Shown one piece after another: positions 50,279 to 59,180 of a DNA stretch of 64,000 nucleotides. A model generated the notes under the pieces. The model ran no database searches. It was given only the letters and a program-made list of their open reading frames with translations, and was not told the origin of the DNA. Every line of letters starts with the position of its first letter. The stretch's first letter is position 1. Both the position numbers and the translations under genes were made by a program. Source of the stretch: Candidatus Dietzia intestinipullorum (lineage in GTDB: Bacteria; Actinomycetota; Actinomycetes; Mycobacteriales; Mycobacteriaceae). The stretch is from assembly GCA_019119635.1 (NCBI GenBank), contig DWWP01000010.1, forward strand, positions 1 through 64,000. The letters run 5' to 3'.

Positions 50279-51336
50279 TTGGCGGCCTCCTTCTCTGTCT
50301 CCGGCATCTGACGCTCGACGGGCGCGGCACCGGCCGGGCGCCACGCGTACAGCGTCCACGGCTCGGTGCCGAACGCGGCGTCCTCGCCGGGATCACCGGG
50401 CATGTCGAGGAACTCCACCTCGACGTCCATCCCGATCGTCACCTCGGCCGGGTCGACGTCGCGCAGCTCGCCGAGCATGCGCACGCCCTCGGCGAGCTCC
50501 ACCAGGGCGATCACGAACGGGAACCGGGTGCGGCCCGGCACGCGCGGGGCGTGGTGGGTGACGTAGCTGAAGACCGTCCCGCGGCCGGAGGAGACCACGT
50601 AGTCGGTCTGCTCGGTCTTGTCCTTCCACAGCGCCGGCACGGGAGGGTGCTGCAGCGAGCCGTCCTCGCGCTGCTGGATGCGCAGCTCGTGCGCGGCGAC
50701 GCCGTCCCAGAAGAAGCGGGTGTCCTGCGAGACCGAGGGCCGCAGGACCTTGCCCACGACCAGATCGTCGGTGGCCGAGCCGGAGCTCGCGACGATCTGG
50801 TCGGCGGCGGCCGGCTCGGCAGTCTTGACCGGCGGCCGGAACTTGAGGATCCGGAAGTCCATCTCGGCCACGATCTCCTCGCCCACGCGCCACTCGTTGC
50901 GGGTGGTGAAGAACCAGCCCTCGCCCAGGCCCGTCTTCTTGGGTCCCACCACGTCGGTCAGGACCGTGGAGATGGTCACCTCCTCGCCCGGGCGGGTGTA
51001 GCGGTGGTAGGTCGAGTCGCAGTTGGTGGCCACCACGGAGGTGAAGCCCTCGGCGTCGAGGAGTTCGGTCATGCGGCCCAGCGGGTCGTCGGCCTCGCGG
51101 GCCACGCCCAGCCCACGCATGGTCCACACCTGGGCCATCGCGGGCGGGGCCACCGGCCCGCCGTGGCCGGCCGCGACAGCCGCCTCCTCGGAGGAGTAGA
51201 TCGGGTTGGCGTCGCCGATCGCCTCGGTCCAGTTGCGGATCATCGGGGTGTTGACGGGATCGCGGCCCGCGCGGCGGGCGCTGCCGCCGGCGGCCCGGAT
51301 CTCCTCGGCCGCGGCGAGGATGCGGTCGTCACTCAT
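50275..51336 (-). CDS. chsH2: Steroid enoyl-CoA hydratase subunit ChsH2 (MaoC + DUF35)
   Basis: Two-domain protein of 353 residues. The N-terminal MaoC hot-dog domain (residues 20-170; NWTEAIGDANPIYSSEEAAV, GPVAPPAMAQVWTMRGLG, NCDSTYHRYTRPGEEVTIST) forms the hydratase with ChsH1. The C-terminal DUF35 OB-fold domain (residues 195-340; DGVAAHELRIQQREDGSLQH, YVTHHAPRVPGRTRFPFVIA) activates the aldolase Ltp2. It has no obvious CXXC zinc pair in the DUF35 part. Corresponds to Rv3542c. Starts at ATG, 24 nt after the fused fadE gene. Confidence 0.9.
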   Translation of the reverse strand: MSDDRILAAAEEIRAAGGSARRAGRDPVNTPMIRNWTEAIGDANPIYSSEEAAVAAGHGGPVAPPAMAQVWTMRGLGVAREADDPLGRMTELLDAEGFTSVVATNCDSTYHRYTRPGEEVTISTVLTDVVGPKKTGLGEGWFFTTRNEWRVGEEIVAEMDFRILKFRPPVKTAEPAAADQIVASSGSATDDLVVGKVLRPSVSQDTRFFWDGVAAHELRIQQREDGSLQHPPVPALWKDKTEQTDYVVSSGRGTVFSYVTHHAPRVPGRTRFPFVIALVELAEGVRMLGELRDVDPAEVTIGMDVEVEFLDMPGDPGEDAAFGTEPWTLYAWRPAGAAPVERQMPETEKEAAK

Positions 51337-51360
51337 GGGTGCCTTTCGTACGGGGTGGGG

Positions 51361-53718
51361 TCAGCGGGCGGTGCGGGGCATGCCGAGGCCGCCCATGCAG
51401 GTCAGCTCGCGCATGACCTCGTTGACGCCGCCGCCGAAGGTGATCACGACGTTGCGCTTGTTCATCATGTCGAACCAGCGCTGCAGCGTGGCGGTGGCGG
51501 CGTCGGTGGGGTCGCCGAAGCGGCCCAGCAGTTCCTCGGCGATCCGTCCGACGCGCTGGATCTGCTCGGTGGAGAAGACCTTGGACGCCGCAGAGTCGCC
51601 CATCGACGGGTTCTCCCCCATCGCCGAGACCTGCCAGTTGAGCAACTCGTTGAGGCGGACCACCACAAAGATCTCGGCGAGCCCGCGCCGCACCTCGGGG
51701 CGGTCCAGGTGGCGGACGCCGTCGGCGCCGGTACCGCGGGCCCACCCGACCAGCTGGTCGTAGTATCCGCCCGGCCGTCCGGAGGGCGCGAGCATCACGC
51801 GCTCGTGGTTGAGCTGGGTGGTGAGCATCTTCCAGCCGCCGTCGACCTCGCCCACCACCATGTCGGCGGGCACGCGCACGTCCGAGTAGTAGGTGGCGTT
51901 GACGTGGTGCGCGCCGTCGCAGGTGATGATCGGGGTGTAGGAGAAGCCCGGGTCGGAGGTGTCGACGATGAAGATGGTCAGGCCCCGGTGGCGGGAGTCC
52001 GGGGTGCCGGTGCGCGCGGCGAGCCAGACGTAGTCGGCGTGGTGTCCTCCGGTGGTCCACATCTTCTGGCCGTTGATGATCCAGTCGCCGGTGGCCTCGT
52101 CGCGCTTGGCGGTGGTGCGCAGCGAGGCGAGGTCGGTGCCGGCGTCGGGCTCGGAATAGCCGATCGCGAAGTGGACCGTGCCCTCGAGGATGCCGGGGAG
52201 GAATCTCTCCTTCTGGGCGTCGGTGCCGTACTTCTGCAGCGTCGGCCCGACGGTCTGGAGGGTCACCGACGGCAGCGGGACGTCCGCGCGGGTGGCCTCG
52301 TTGGTGAAGATCTGCTGCTCGATGTGGCCGAAGCCCTTGCCACCGAACCCGACCGGCCACCCCACGCCCAGGCGGCCGTCGCGGCCCATGCGCTTGACGA
52401 TCTCCTCGTAGGTCCTCCCGTGCCGGGTGGTGCCGATGTCGGCGGCCTCCTCGGGCGAGATGAGCGTCGAGAAGTACTCGCGCAGCTCGGCCTGGAGGGC
52501 GCGCTGGGACGGGGTGAGGTCGATGAAGGCGCCCTCGTCGTCCTGCGCCGCGTCCGCGGCCCGGTCGTCGCCGACCGGGGCCACCGCGTCGACGGGATCG
52601 GCCGCGACCGCCGCCCCCAGCCCCTCGAGGTGCAGTTGGGCGCCGCCGACGAACCGGGCGAGGTCCTTGACCGCCGACGAGTACTTGAACATGGGGTAGG
52701 TGATGTCCACGCCCACGCCGCCGTGCAGGTGGTGCATCACCTGCACGGCGCGCGGCCCCTCGACGGCCAGCCAGTACGCGCCGATCGTCGGGTCGGTGGC
52801 GTAGCGGTCGGACGGGCCGACCAACCCCTCGGAGAGGCGCCACGCCACGGACTGGGCGATCACGTGCAGCGTCCGCGAGACGATGTAGACGTCCGCCAGC
52901 TCCTGCTGCACGGCCTGGAACGAGCCGAGCGGCCTGCCGAACTGCTCGCGTTCCTTGAGGTAGTCGGCGGTCATCTCGAGGGACCCGGAGATCAGGCCGT
53001 CGGCGTGGGCGGTGCACGCGGCCAGCACCAGTCGGCGGAACACCTCGACCGCGGACTCCTCGCCGGAGCCGCGCAGCACGTCGTCGTCGTCCACCGGGGT
53101 CGCCCCGAACCGCACGGCGTATTCGGGGACCCCGAGCGAGCCGAGGGTGGGCGTGAGGGTGACGCCCGGCGCGTCGGGGGCGACGACGACGAGGGCCGCC
53201 CCCTCCGACGTGGACACCGGCACCACCACGGACCGGGCCTGGGCGGCGTAGCGGACCGCGGTGACGGTGCCGGTGAGCGTGCCGCCCTCGAGCCGCACGG
53301 TGGGCTCGGGCGGGAGCGGCGCGCCGGGTTCGGCGACCGCGGCGGTGAGGATGCGGCCGTCCTCGATCCCGGAGAGCAGTCGCTTCTGCTGCTCGGGGGT
53401 GCCGAGGGCGACGATCGGCCACACGCCGAAGCCCAGTGTCTCCAGGGCGGGGATCACCACGCCCGCGCGGCCGACCTCCTCGAGCACCACGGCGATGTCG
53501 GCCACCGAGAGGCCGTCGCCGCCGAGGGACTCGGGCAGCCCGAGGGAGAGCAGTCCCGACCCGGCGAACGCGGCCCACAGCCGCTCGTCGTAGCCGGCCT
53601 CGTCGACGCTGCGGCTGGGGAGCGCGGTGAGCAGGTCCTCGGCGGGCGCGGCCGTGGTCAGGGCGCCGGCGACGGCCTCCGCGACCGCGGCCTGGGTCTC
53701 GTTACGGGTGAAGTCCAC
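51361..53718 (-). CDS. fadE28-fadE29: Fused FadE28-FadE29 (ChsE1-ChsE2) acyl-CoA dehydrogenase
   Basis: Single 785-residue polypeptide joining two proteins that are separate in M. tuberculosis. Residues 1-370 match FadE28/ChsE1 (LPESLGGDGLSVADIAVVLE, ADYLKEREQFGRPLGSFQAV, HHLHGGVGVDITYPM). An Ala/Asp-rich linker (about 371-397) follows. Residues 398-785 match FadE29/ChsE2 in nearly full length (FIDLTPSQRALQAELREYFS, SEPDAGTDLASLRTT, HHVNATYYSDVRVPADM, TFGGGVNEVMREL). The complex dehydrogenates the C22 steroid acyl-CoA (3-oxo-4-pregnene-20-carboxyl-CoA). It starts at GTG with AAGGA upstream. No stop or start-like break lies in the linker region 52530-52608. Confidence 0.9.
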   Translation of the reverse strand: MDFTRNETQAAVAEAVAGALTTAAPAEDLLTALPSRSVDEAGYDERLWAAFAGSGLLSLGLPESLGGDGLSVADIAVVLEEVGRAGVVIPALETLGFGVWPIVALGTPEQQKRLLSGIEDGRILTAAVAEPGAPLPPEPTVRLEGGTLTGTVTAVRYAAQARSVVVPVSTSEGAALVVVAPDAPGVTLTPTLGSLGVPEYAVRFGATPVDDDDVLRGSGEESAVEVFRRLVLAACTAHADGLISGSLEMTADYLKEREQFGRPLGSFQAVQQELADVYIVSRTLHVIAQSVAWRLSEGLVGPSDRYATDPTIGAYWLAVEGPRAVQVMHHLHGGVGVDITYPMFKYSSAVKDLARFVGGAQLHLEGLGAAVAADPVDAVAPVGDDRAADAAQDDEGAFIDLTPSQRALQAELREYFSTLISPEEAADIGTTRHGRTYEEIVKRMGRDGRLGVGWPVGFGGKGFGHIEQQIFTNEATRADVPLPSVTLQTVGPTLQKYGTDAQKERFLPGILEGTVHFAIGYSEPDAGTDLASLRTTAKRDEATGDWIINGQKMWTTGGHHADYVWLAARTGTPDSRHRGLTIFIVDTSDPGFSYTPIITCDGAHHVNATYYSDVRVPADMVVGEVDGGWKMLTTQLNHERVMLAPSGRPGGYYDQLVGWARGTGADGVRHLDRPEVRRGLAEIFVVVRLNELLNWQVSAMGENPSMGDSAASKVFSTEQIQRVGRIAEELLGRFGDPTDAATATLQRWFDMMNKRNVVITFGGGVNEVMRELTCMGGLGMPRTAR

Positions 53719-53765
53719 GTGGAATGTCCTTACTCGGGGGCGGGAGGGGAAGGTGGTCGCGCGGC

Positions 53766-55934
53766 TCAGTCGCGGGGCAGGCCGAGGATCCGCTCGCCCA
53801 CCACGTTGAGCAACACCTGCTCGGTGCCACCGGCGATCGACAGGCACCGCACCATGAGGAACTTGCGGCCCTGCTCGGTGAACTCGACACCGCCCGTGCC
53901 GGTGAGCTCGAGGCCGAACTCGGCGATGTCCTGACGGTGCCGGACGCCGACGATCTTGCGGACGGAGGACTCGGCGCCGGGGCCGGAGCCGGCGAGGGTG
54001 CGCAGCGCGGTACGCAGGTCCAGGAGGTTCCCGACCACGCCGTCGGCGATGTGCTTGCCCAGCTCGTCGAGGACCAGGGCGTCCTCCCGCGCGCCGGCCT
54101 GGTCGATCAGCCCGAGGATCTCCTCGGCGGCGTCGCCGAGGGAGGAGCCGCCGCCCATGGCCACGCGCTCGTTGGCCAACGTGGTGCGGGCGATCTTCCA
54201 GCCGTCGTCGACCTGCCCCACCTGGAACTCGTCCGGGACGAAGAGGTCCTCGAGCGAGACCTCGTTGAACATGGACTCGCCGGTGATCTCGCGCAGCGGC
54301 GACGTGCTGATCCCTTCCGAGCGCATATCCACGAGGAAGTAGCTGATCCCCTTGTGCTTGGGGGCGTCGGGGTTGGTGCGGGCCAGGCACATGGCCCAGT
54401 CGGCCTCGCGGGCGAGCGAGGTCCACACCTTCTGGCCGTTGAGCTTCCACCCGCCGTCGACCTTCTCGGCGGTGGCCCGCAGGGAGGCCAGGTCCGAGCC
54501 GGCGCCGGGCTCGGAGAACAGCTGGCACCACTTGATCTTCCCGGCCATGGTGTCGCGGACCAGCAGGTCCGCGTGCTCGGGCGCGGCCTGCAGGACGGTG
54601 GGCACGGCCCAGCCGCCGATCGTGATGTCGTGCCGGGTGACGCCGGCCGACTCGAGCTCCTCGTCGATCATGAGCTGCTCGGCCGGCGAGGCCCCCAGGC
54701 CCCACGGCTCGGGCAGGTGCGGCATGAACAGGCCCGTGTCGGCGAGGGCCTGCTTGCGCTCGTCGCCGTCGACGGCCGCGACCCGGGCGACCAGGTCCCT
54801 GACCTCGGCGCGCTTGGCGTCGATGCCCTCGATCTCGGACAGGTCGATGTCGAGGTGGCGGCGCTTCCCGGCCAGCGTGAGGTCGGCGAGTGAGCGGCGC
54901 CAGCGGGCGGCCCCGCCGACAGCCTGGCGCAGGGCGCCGGCACGGCGGAGGTAGAAGTGCGCGTCGTGCTCGAAGGTGAAGCCGATGCCCCCGAGGATCT
55001 GGATGCAGTCCTGCGCGGTGGCGACCGCGGCGTCGAAGGCCAGGGCGCCGGCGACCGCGGCGGCGACGGGCAGCTCGGAGTCCTCGCCACCGAGGTCCTC
55101 GGCGGCGACGGCGGCGTCCCAGGCCAGGGCCCGGACCTGCTCGGTGCGGCACAGCATGTCGGCGGCGAGGTGCTTGATGGACTGGAAGGAGCCGATGGTG
55201 CGGCCGAACTGCTCGCGGATCTTGGCGTAGTCGACCGCGGTGGTCAGCGCGTAGCCGGCGACCCCGGCGGCCTCGGCCGCGGCCAGGGTGGCGAACAGCT
55301 GCTGGACCTGGTCGGTGGTGACGCCGTCGAGGAACCGGTCGGCCGGGATCGTCACGTTCTCCAGCGACACCCGCGCGATCGACGCGGAGATGTCGAAGGG
55401 GGTCGACGGGGTGACGGTGAGGCCCTCGGTGGCGGGCTCGAGCAACGCCCACCGGGTGGTCCCGTCCACGTCGACGGGCAGGAGGACGGCCCCCTCTGCG
55501 GTACCGCCGTAGGCGACCGCGTCCCCGGTCACGGCCCCGGAGGCGTCGAGGGGGGCCGCGCCGAAGCCCGGGCAGACGCCGACGGGCAGGCCGCCCTCGG
55601 CGATCGTCTCGCCGAGCGCGCCCGCGACCGCGCCGCCGGCCCGCGAGACCAGGACGCCGGCGAGGGCGGTGGACAGGACGGGGCCCGGCGCCATCCGGGC
55701 CGCGGCCTCCTCGAGCATGCAGGCCAGGTCGACGATCTCCGCGCCGGCGCCCCCGTGCTCCTCGGCGACCGCGACGCCGAACAGCCCGAGTTCGGCGAGC
55801 CGGGGCCACAGCGTCTTCCACGCGTCGGGATCGGTCTCCTGGGCGCGTACGATGCTCACGGGCTCGGCGGACTTCGCCCAGGACTTGATCGAGTTCTGGA
55901 TCTCGGTCTGATCCGGGGTGGTGGCGATGCTCAC
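53766..55934 (-). CDS. fadE34: Double-length steroid acyl-CoA dehydrogenase FadE34 (ChsE3)
   Basis: Two tandem acyl-CoA dehydrogenase modules in one protein of 722 residues; FadE34 of M. tuberculosis is similarly built. It dehydrogenates C24 steroid acyl-CoA (3-oxo-chol-4-en-24-oyl-CoA). N-terminal module: AVAEEHGGAGAEIVDLACML, YAKIREQFGRTIGSFQSIKH, ILGGIGFTFEHDAHFYLRR. C-terminal module: FSEPGAGSDLASLRATAEKV, GQKVWTSLAREADWAMCLA, HKGISYFLVDM, then GGTEQVLLNVVGERILGLPR. It starts at GTG with GAGGAG 5 nt upstream. First gene of a five-gene operon, diverging from kstR over tandem KstR boxes, as Rv3573c from Rv3574. Confidence 0.92.
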   Translation of the reverse strand: MSIATTPDQTEIQNSIKSWAKSAEPVSIVRAQETDPDAWKTLWPRLAELGLFGVAVAEEHGGAGAEIVDLACMLEEAAARMAPGPVLSTALAGVLVSRAGGAVAGALGETIAEGGLPVGVCPGFGAAPLDASGAVTGDAVAYGGTAEGAVLLPVDVDGTTRWALLEPATEGLTVTPSTPFDISASIARVSLENVTIPADRFLDGVTTDQVQQLFATLAAAEAAGVAGYALTTAVDYAKIREQFGRTIGSFQSIKHLAADMLCRTEQVRALAWDAAVAAEDLGGEDSELPVAAAVAGALAFDAAVATAQDCIQILGGIGFTFEHDAHFYLRRAGALRQAVGGAARWRRSLADLTLAGKRRHLDIDLSEIEGIDAKRAEVRDLVARVAAVDGDERKQALADTGLFMPHLPEPWGLGASPAEQLMIDEELESAGVTRHDITIGGWAVPTVLQAAPEHADLLVRDTMAGKIKWCQLFSEPGAGSDLASLRATAEKVDGGWKLNGQKVWTSLAREADWAMCLARTNPDAPKHKGISYFLVDMRSEGISTSPLREITGESMFNEVSLEDLFVPDEFQVGQVDDGWKIARTTLANERVAMGGGSSLGDAAEEILGLIDQAGAREDALVLDELGKHIADGVVGNLLDLRTALRTLAGSGPGAESSVRKIVGVRHRQDIAEFGLELTGTGGVEFTEQGRKFLMVRCLSIAGGTEQVLLNVVGERILGLPRD

Positions 55935-56000
55935 AATGGCTCCTCGACGCGACGTGGATGGCGGTATCGGCGGACACGGCGGTCCGACCCTGCCCCATTC

Positions 56001-56014
56001 TAGAACGTGTTCTA
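56001..56014. promoter_or_regulatory. KstR operator 1, fadE34/kstR divergent region
   Basis: TAGAACGTGTTCTA is a perfect palindromic match to TNNAACNNGTTNNA. It abuts a second box. Confidence 0.9.
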
Positions 56015-56028
56015 AAGAACATGTTCTA
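56015..56028. promoter_or_regulatory. KstR operator 2, directly adjoining operator 1
   Basis: AAGAACATGTTCTA matches the KstR consensus except the first base (A for T). With the adjoining box it makes a 28-nt tandem with centres 14 nt apart, probably covering both divergent promoters. Confidence 0.8.
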
Positions 56029-56102
56029 GAATGTCACGTGCACATCCCGATGGCCACATCCGGCCCCCGCCGGCCGTAGACGAACTCGAATAGGTCCAGC
56101 CC

Positions 56103-56831
56103 ATGTCCCAGACGAGCGAGACCGGCGCCGACGCCGCCGCGACGACGATGCCGACCGCGCCGACGGCGATCCCCCGGCACGACGGCCCCACCACCGCGTC
56201 CCAACGCGAGCGGCGTCGCCGGATCCTCGACGCCACCCTGGCGCTGGCGACCAAGGGCGGGTACGAGGCGGTCCAGATGCGGGCGGTCGCCGAGAAGGCC
56301 GAGGTGGCCGTGGGCACCCTCTACCGCTACTTCCCCTCCAAGGTGCACCTGCTGACCTCCGCCCTGGCCCGCGAGTTCCGGCGACTGGACCAGCGCACCG
56401 AGCGCAGCGCCCCGCCCGGGGACACCGCCCAGGAGCGGATGAAGGTCGTGGTGGACATGATCACCAAGTCCATGCAGCGTGAGCCCAACCTCACCGAGGC
56501 CATGACCCGCGCGTTCATGTTCGCCGACGCCTCGGTGGCCGCCGAGGTCGAGGAGGTGGGCTTCTACATGGACCGAATCATCGCCCGGGCCATGGCCCAG
56601 GGCGAGCCGGACGACGTCCAGCTCTCGATCGCCCGCGTGGTCTCGGACGTGTGGATGTCCAACCTCGTCGCGTGGCTCACCCGCCGCGCGTCGGCGGCCG
56701 ACGTGAGCACCCGCCTGGCCCTGACCATCGACCTGCTGCTCGGGACCGACGACTCGCCCCGGCGCGTCCGCCTCCAGTCCGCGATCGGCAACGGGAGCGG
56801 GGACGGGGACGGGGACGCCGACACGGCCTGA
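56103..56831 (+). CDS. kstR: TetR-family repressor KstR
   Basis: Master repressor of cholesterol side-chain and ring A/B genes, 242 residues; 3-oxo-steroid acyl-CoA esters are the known inducers. A 30-residue Ala/Thr-rich N-terminal extension precedes the HTH (residues 38-85: RRRRILDATLALATKGGYEA then VQMRAVAEKAEVAVGTLYRY-FPSK), identical in style to Rv3574. The ligand domain includes TRAFMFADASVAAEVEEVGF. The tail is Asp/Gly-rich. Autoregulation is expected from the tandem box. Its stop is inside a palindrome that also holds the stop of the convergent next gene. Confidence 0.93.
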   Translation: MSQTSETGADAAATTMPTAPTAIPRHDGPTTASQRERRRRILDATLALATKGGYEAVQMRAVAEKAEVAVGTLYRYFPSKVHLLTSALAREFRRLDQRTERSAPPGDTAQERMKVVVDMITKSMQREPNLTEAMTRAFMFADASVAAEVEEVGFYMDRIIARAMAQGEPDDVQLSIARVVSDVWMSNLVAWLTRRASAADVSTRLALTIDLLLGTDDSPRRVRLQSAIGNGSGDGDGDADTA

Positions 56832-56840
56832 CCGGTCAGG
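56827..56840. terminator. Perfect 14-bp palindrome covering two convergent stop codons
   Basis: CCTGACCGGTCAGG contains the TGA of kstR (56829-56831) and, on the other strand, the TGA of the dehydrogenase (56836-56838). Too short for a strong terminator by itself. Confidence 0.3.
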
Positions 56841-58077
56841 GCACGCGCACCGGCGCCACCCGCCGGGGCGTGCCGGAGACGTCCGCCGCCCACCGCAGGG
56901 GCCCGCGCTCCGGCGTCCAGTCGGTGAGCAGGTCCGCCACCTTGGCCGTCATCTCCCGGCTCAGCCGCAGGAACGAGGCCTCCGGCTGGTCGTCGACCTC
57001 GCCGAGGATGAGCCACCAGGCCCACGCGACGGCGCCGGCGTTGGCCACGAAGTCCGGCACCACCGCGATCCCGCGCGCGGTCAGGTCGAGCTCGGCGTCG
57101 GCGGTGGTGGCGGCGTTGGCGGCCTCGACGACGATCGGCGCGGTGACCGAGGCGCAGTTCCCGGCGGTGATCGCGTACGAGATCGCGGCGGGGACGACGA
57201 TGTCGACGTCGGCGGACAGGACCGCCTCCCGAGGCAGCTGCCGCACGTGCGCCGGGACGGCGTCGCGGTCGATCTCGCCGTAGCGGTCGCGGGTCGCGAG
57301 CAGCGCCGGGATGTCCAATCCGTGCGGGTCGTGGAGGGTGCCGGCGGCGTCGGCCACCGAGACGACCTTCACGCCCGCCTCGTGCAGGTACCAGGCGGCG
57401 CCGCCGCCCATGGTGCCCACGCCCTGGATCGCCACCGTGGTGCGCTCGAGGTCCCAGCCGCGCACGTAGGCGGCCGCGATGCAGGCCTGGGCCACGCCGT
57501 ACCCGCCGATCACGTCGCCGAGCAGCCCGCCCGGGACCTCGGCGCGCAGGCCGCGGAACAGGCGCGCCGAGGTGGCGTCCGCGTCGTCGGAGCGGTTGAT
57601 CGCCGCGTGGTACGACTGGTGCATCCCCAGCCGGGCGAAGACCCGGTCGATGAGGTGCTGCGGGACGCCCAGGTCCTCCGCGGTGACCCAGTGCTGGTCC
57701 AGGAAGGGCCGCATGGCCTCGCAGAACCGGCCGAGCACCTCTCCGGCGCGGGGGTCCTTGGGGTCGAAGTCGATGCCACCCTTGGCGCCGCCGACGGGCA
57801 GGTCGAAGGCGGCGGTCTTGCGGGTCATGCCCCGGGCGAGGTCCTCGACCTCTCCCAGGGTGCAGCCGGCCCGCATGCGGGTGCCGCCCGTGGCCAGTCC
57901 GCCGGCGAGGGTGTCCACGACGAGGTAGCCGTGCGCCTCGGTCAGGTCGTCGTTCCAGTGCAGGCGCAGGTAGGGCTCGCGCGTCGGGGCGGTGGGGGCC
58001 GCCGGGGTGGGGGCGACGACGGGCGCCGTCCCGGTGCCGGTGTGGGGCGTGCCGCCGGGGATCTCCAGTGCCGTCAT
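56836..58077 (-). CDS. Glu/Leu/Phe/Val-type amino acid dehydrogenase
   Basis: Protein of 413 residues of the ELFV dehydrogenase family, deaminating an L-amino acid to a 2-oxo acid with NAD(P). YLVVDTLAGGLATGGTRMRA, FDLPVGGAKGGIDFDPKD (catalytic Lys region) and VTAEDLGVPQHLIDRVFARL form the catalytic domain. IQGVGTMGGGAAWYLHEAG is the Rossmann loop. The N-terminal 35 residues are Pro/Thr/Ala-rich and nonconserved. The ATG with AGGAGG at 8 nt was chosen over another ATG two codons earlier. Substrate (Glu versus Leu/Phe) not resolved. It diverges from a LysR gene, its probable regulator. Confidence 0.8.
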   Translation of the reverse strand: MTALEIPGGTPHTGTGTAPVVAPTPAAPTAPTREPYLRLHWNDDLTEAHGYLVVDTLAGGLATGGTRMRAGCTLGEVEDLARGMTRKTAAFDLPVGGAKGGIDFDPKDPRAGEVLGRFCEAMRPFLDQHWVTAEDLGVPQHLIDRVFARLGMHQSYHAAINRSDDADATSARLFRGLRAEVPGGLLGDVIGGYGVAQACIAAAYVRGWDLERTTVAIQGVGTMGGGAAWYLHEAGVKVVSVADAAGTLHDPHGLDIPALLATRDRYGEIDRDAVPAHVRQLPREAVLSADVDIVVPAAISYAITAGNCASVTAPIVVEAANAATTADAELDLTARGIAVVPDFVANAGAVAWAWWLILGEVDDQPEASFLRLSREMTAKVADLLTDWTPERGPLRWAADVSGTPRRVAPVRVP

Positions 58078-58235
58078 GATCATCGCCTCCTGAGGGGTGT
58101 CCGTGCCGTGTGGTGTGGACGTATCCCCAGCATGGGATTCGAGGTATCCCCCGGTCCAGCGAGTTTCCGTGGACCCCATCGTTCAGTTTTTCTGCATGGT
58201 CACCGGCGGCCGCGGGCCGCCCCTATCCTCGGGGG

Positions 58236-59180
58236 ATGGAGGTGTCACTGCACAGGCTCAAGCTGCTGGTCGAGCTGCAGCGCCGCGGGACGGTGACCTC
58301 GGCGGCCGCGGCGCTCAACTACACGGTCTCGGCGGTCTCGCAGCAGCTCGCGCTGCTCGAGCGCGAGGTGGGCAGCACCCTGTTCGAGCGGCGGGGCCGC
58401 CGGATCGTCCTCACCGAGGCCGGCATCCTGCTCGCCTCGCACGCGCGGGCGATCCTCGCCGCGGTGGAGGACGCGGGCCACGCCATGGAGTCGGCGCGGG
58501 CCGGCGTCGGCACCACGCTCACGGCCGGGGTGTGGGCGTCGGTCGCGTCGGCGCTCCTGCCCGCGGGGTTGCGGGTGCTCGCCCGGGAGCACCCGACGAT
58601 CTCGGTGCGCACCCGCGAGCTCGCCCCGGAGGACACGACCGGCGCGGTCCGGGACGGCTCCCTCGACCTGGCGTTCGTGCTGGACTACTCCAGTTATCCG
58701 ATGGCGCACGTGCCGGAGCTGGTCCGCCGACCGATCGCGGGGGAGCTGCTGCACGCGGCGGTCCCGCCCGGCATGGTCGAGGCGGACTCGGTGGCCCTGG
58801 TGGACCTCGCCGCCGCGCCGTGGATCCTCTCGGGGCCGCGCTCGCACTTCGGTCGCGCGGTGCGGATCGCGTGCCGCGAGGCCGGGTTCGAGCCCGACAA
58901 CCGCCACGAGGCGGGTGAGCAGTCCACGGCGTTGGCGCTGGTGGCCGCCGGCCTGGGGGTCACGCTGGTCTCGGATCTCGGGTTGGAGTCGTGGACCGCC
59001 GGCGGGTTGATCGACGTCCTGCCCCTCACCGACGGGGTCTCCCGCACGGTGTCGATCGCGTACCGGAAGCGGGACTCGCGGCGGGGCCCCCTGCGCGCCT
59101 TCGTCGACGCCTTCGAGACCGGCGCCCGCGAACTGGGGCTCGACCCCCCGGAGCAGGCGGCGGCTCAGCCGCTGACGTAG
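58236..59180 (+). CDS. LysR-family transcriptional regulator
   Basis: LysR regulator of 314 residues. The HTH is at residues 1-60: LHRLKLLVELQRRGTVTSAA, AALNYTVSAVSQQLALLERE, then LTEAGILLASHARAIL. The substrate-binding domain has RDGSLDLAFVLDYSS and LVAAGLGVTLVSDLGLE. The start ATG is just after GGGGG and matches the family start; the upstream extension does not. It probably controls the divergent ELFV dehydrogenase; a 158-nt spacer separates them. The C-terminus overlaps the convergent hydroxyacid dehydrogenase by 16 nt. Confidence 0.83.
   Translation: MEVSLHRLKLLVELQRRGTVTSAAAALNYTVSAVSQQLALLEREVGSTLFERRGRRIVLTEAGILLASHARAILAAVEDAGHAMESARAGVGTTLTAGVWASVASALLPAGLRVLAREHPTISVRTRELAPEDTTGAVRDGSLDLAFVLDYSSYPMAHVPELVRRPIAGELLHAAVPPGMVEADSVALVDLAAAPWILSGPRSHFGRAVRIACREAGFEPDNRHEAGEQSTALALVAAGLGVTLVSDLGLESWTAGGLIDVLPLTDGVSRTVSIAYRKRDSRRGPLRAFVDAFETGARELGLDPPEQAAAQPLT

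Noticed and set aside
51361..56022. One minus-strand frame open across 4.6 kb, as if fadE34 and the fused fadE were a single giant gene
   Set aside because: The part beyond 53718 is an Arg/Gly-rich out-of-frame reading of fadE34. The real FadE34 frame is a different one with complete ACAD motifs, its own stop and a separate GTG start for the fusion.
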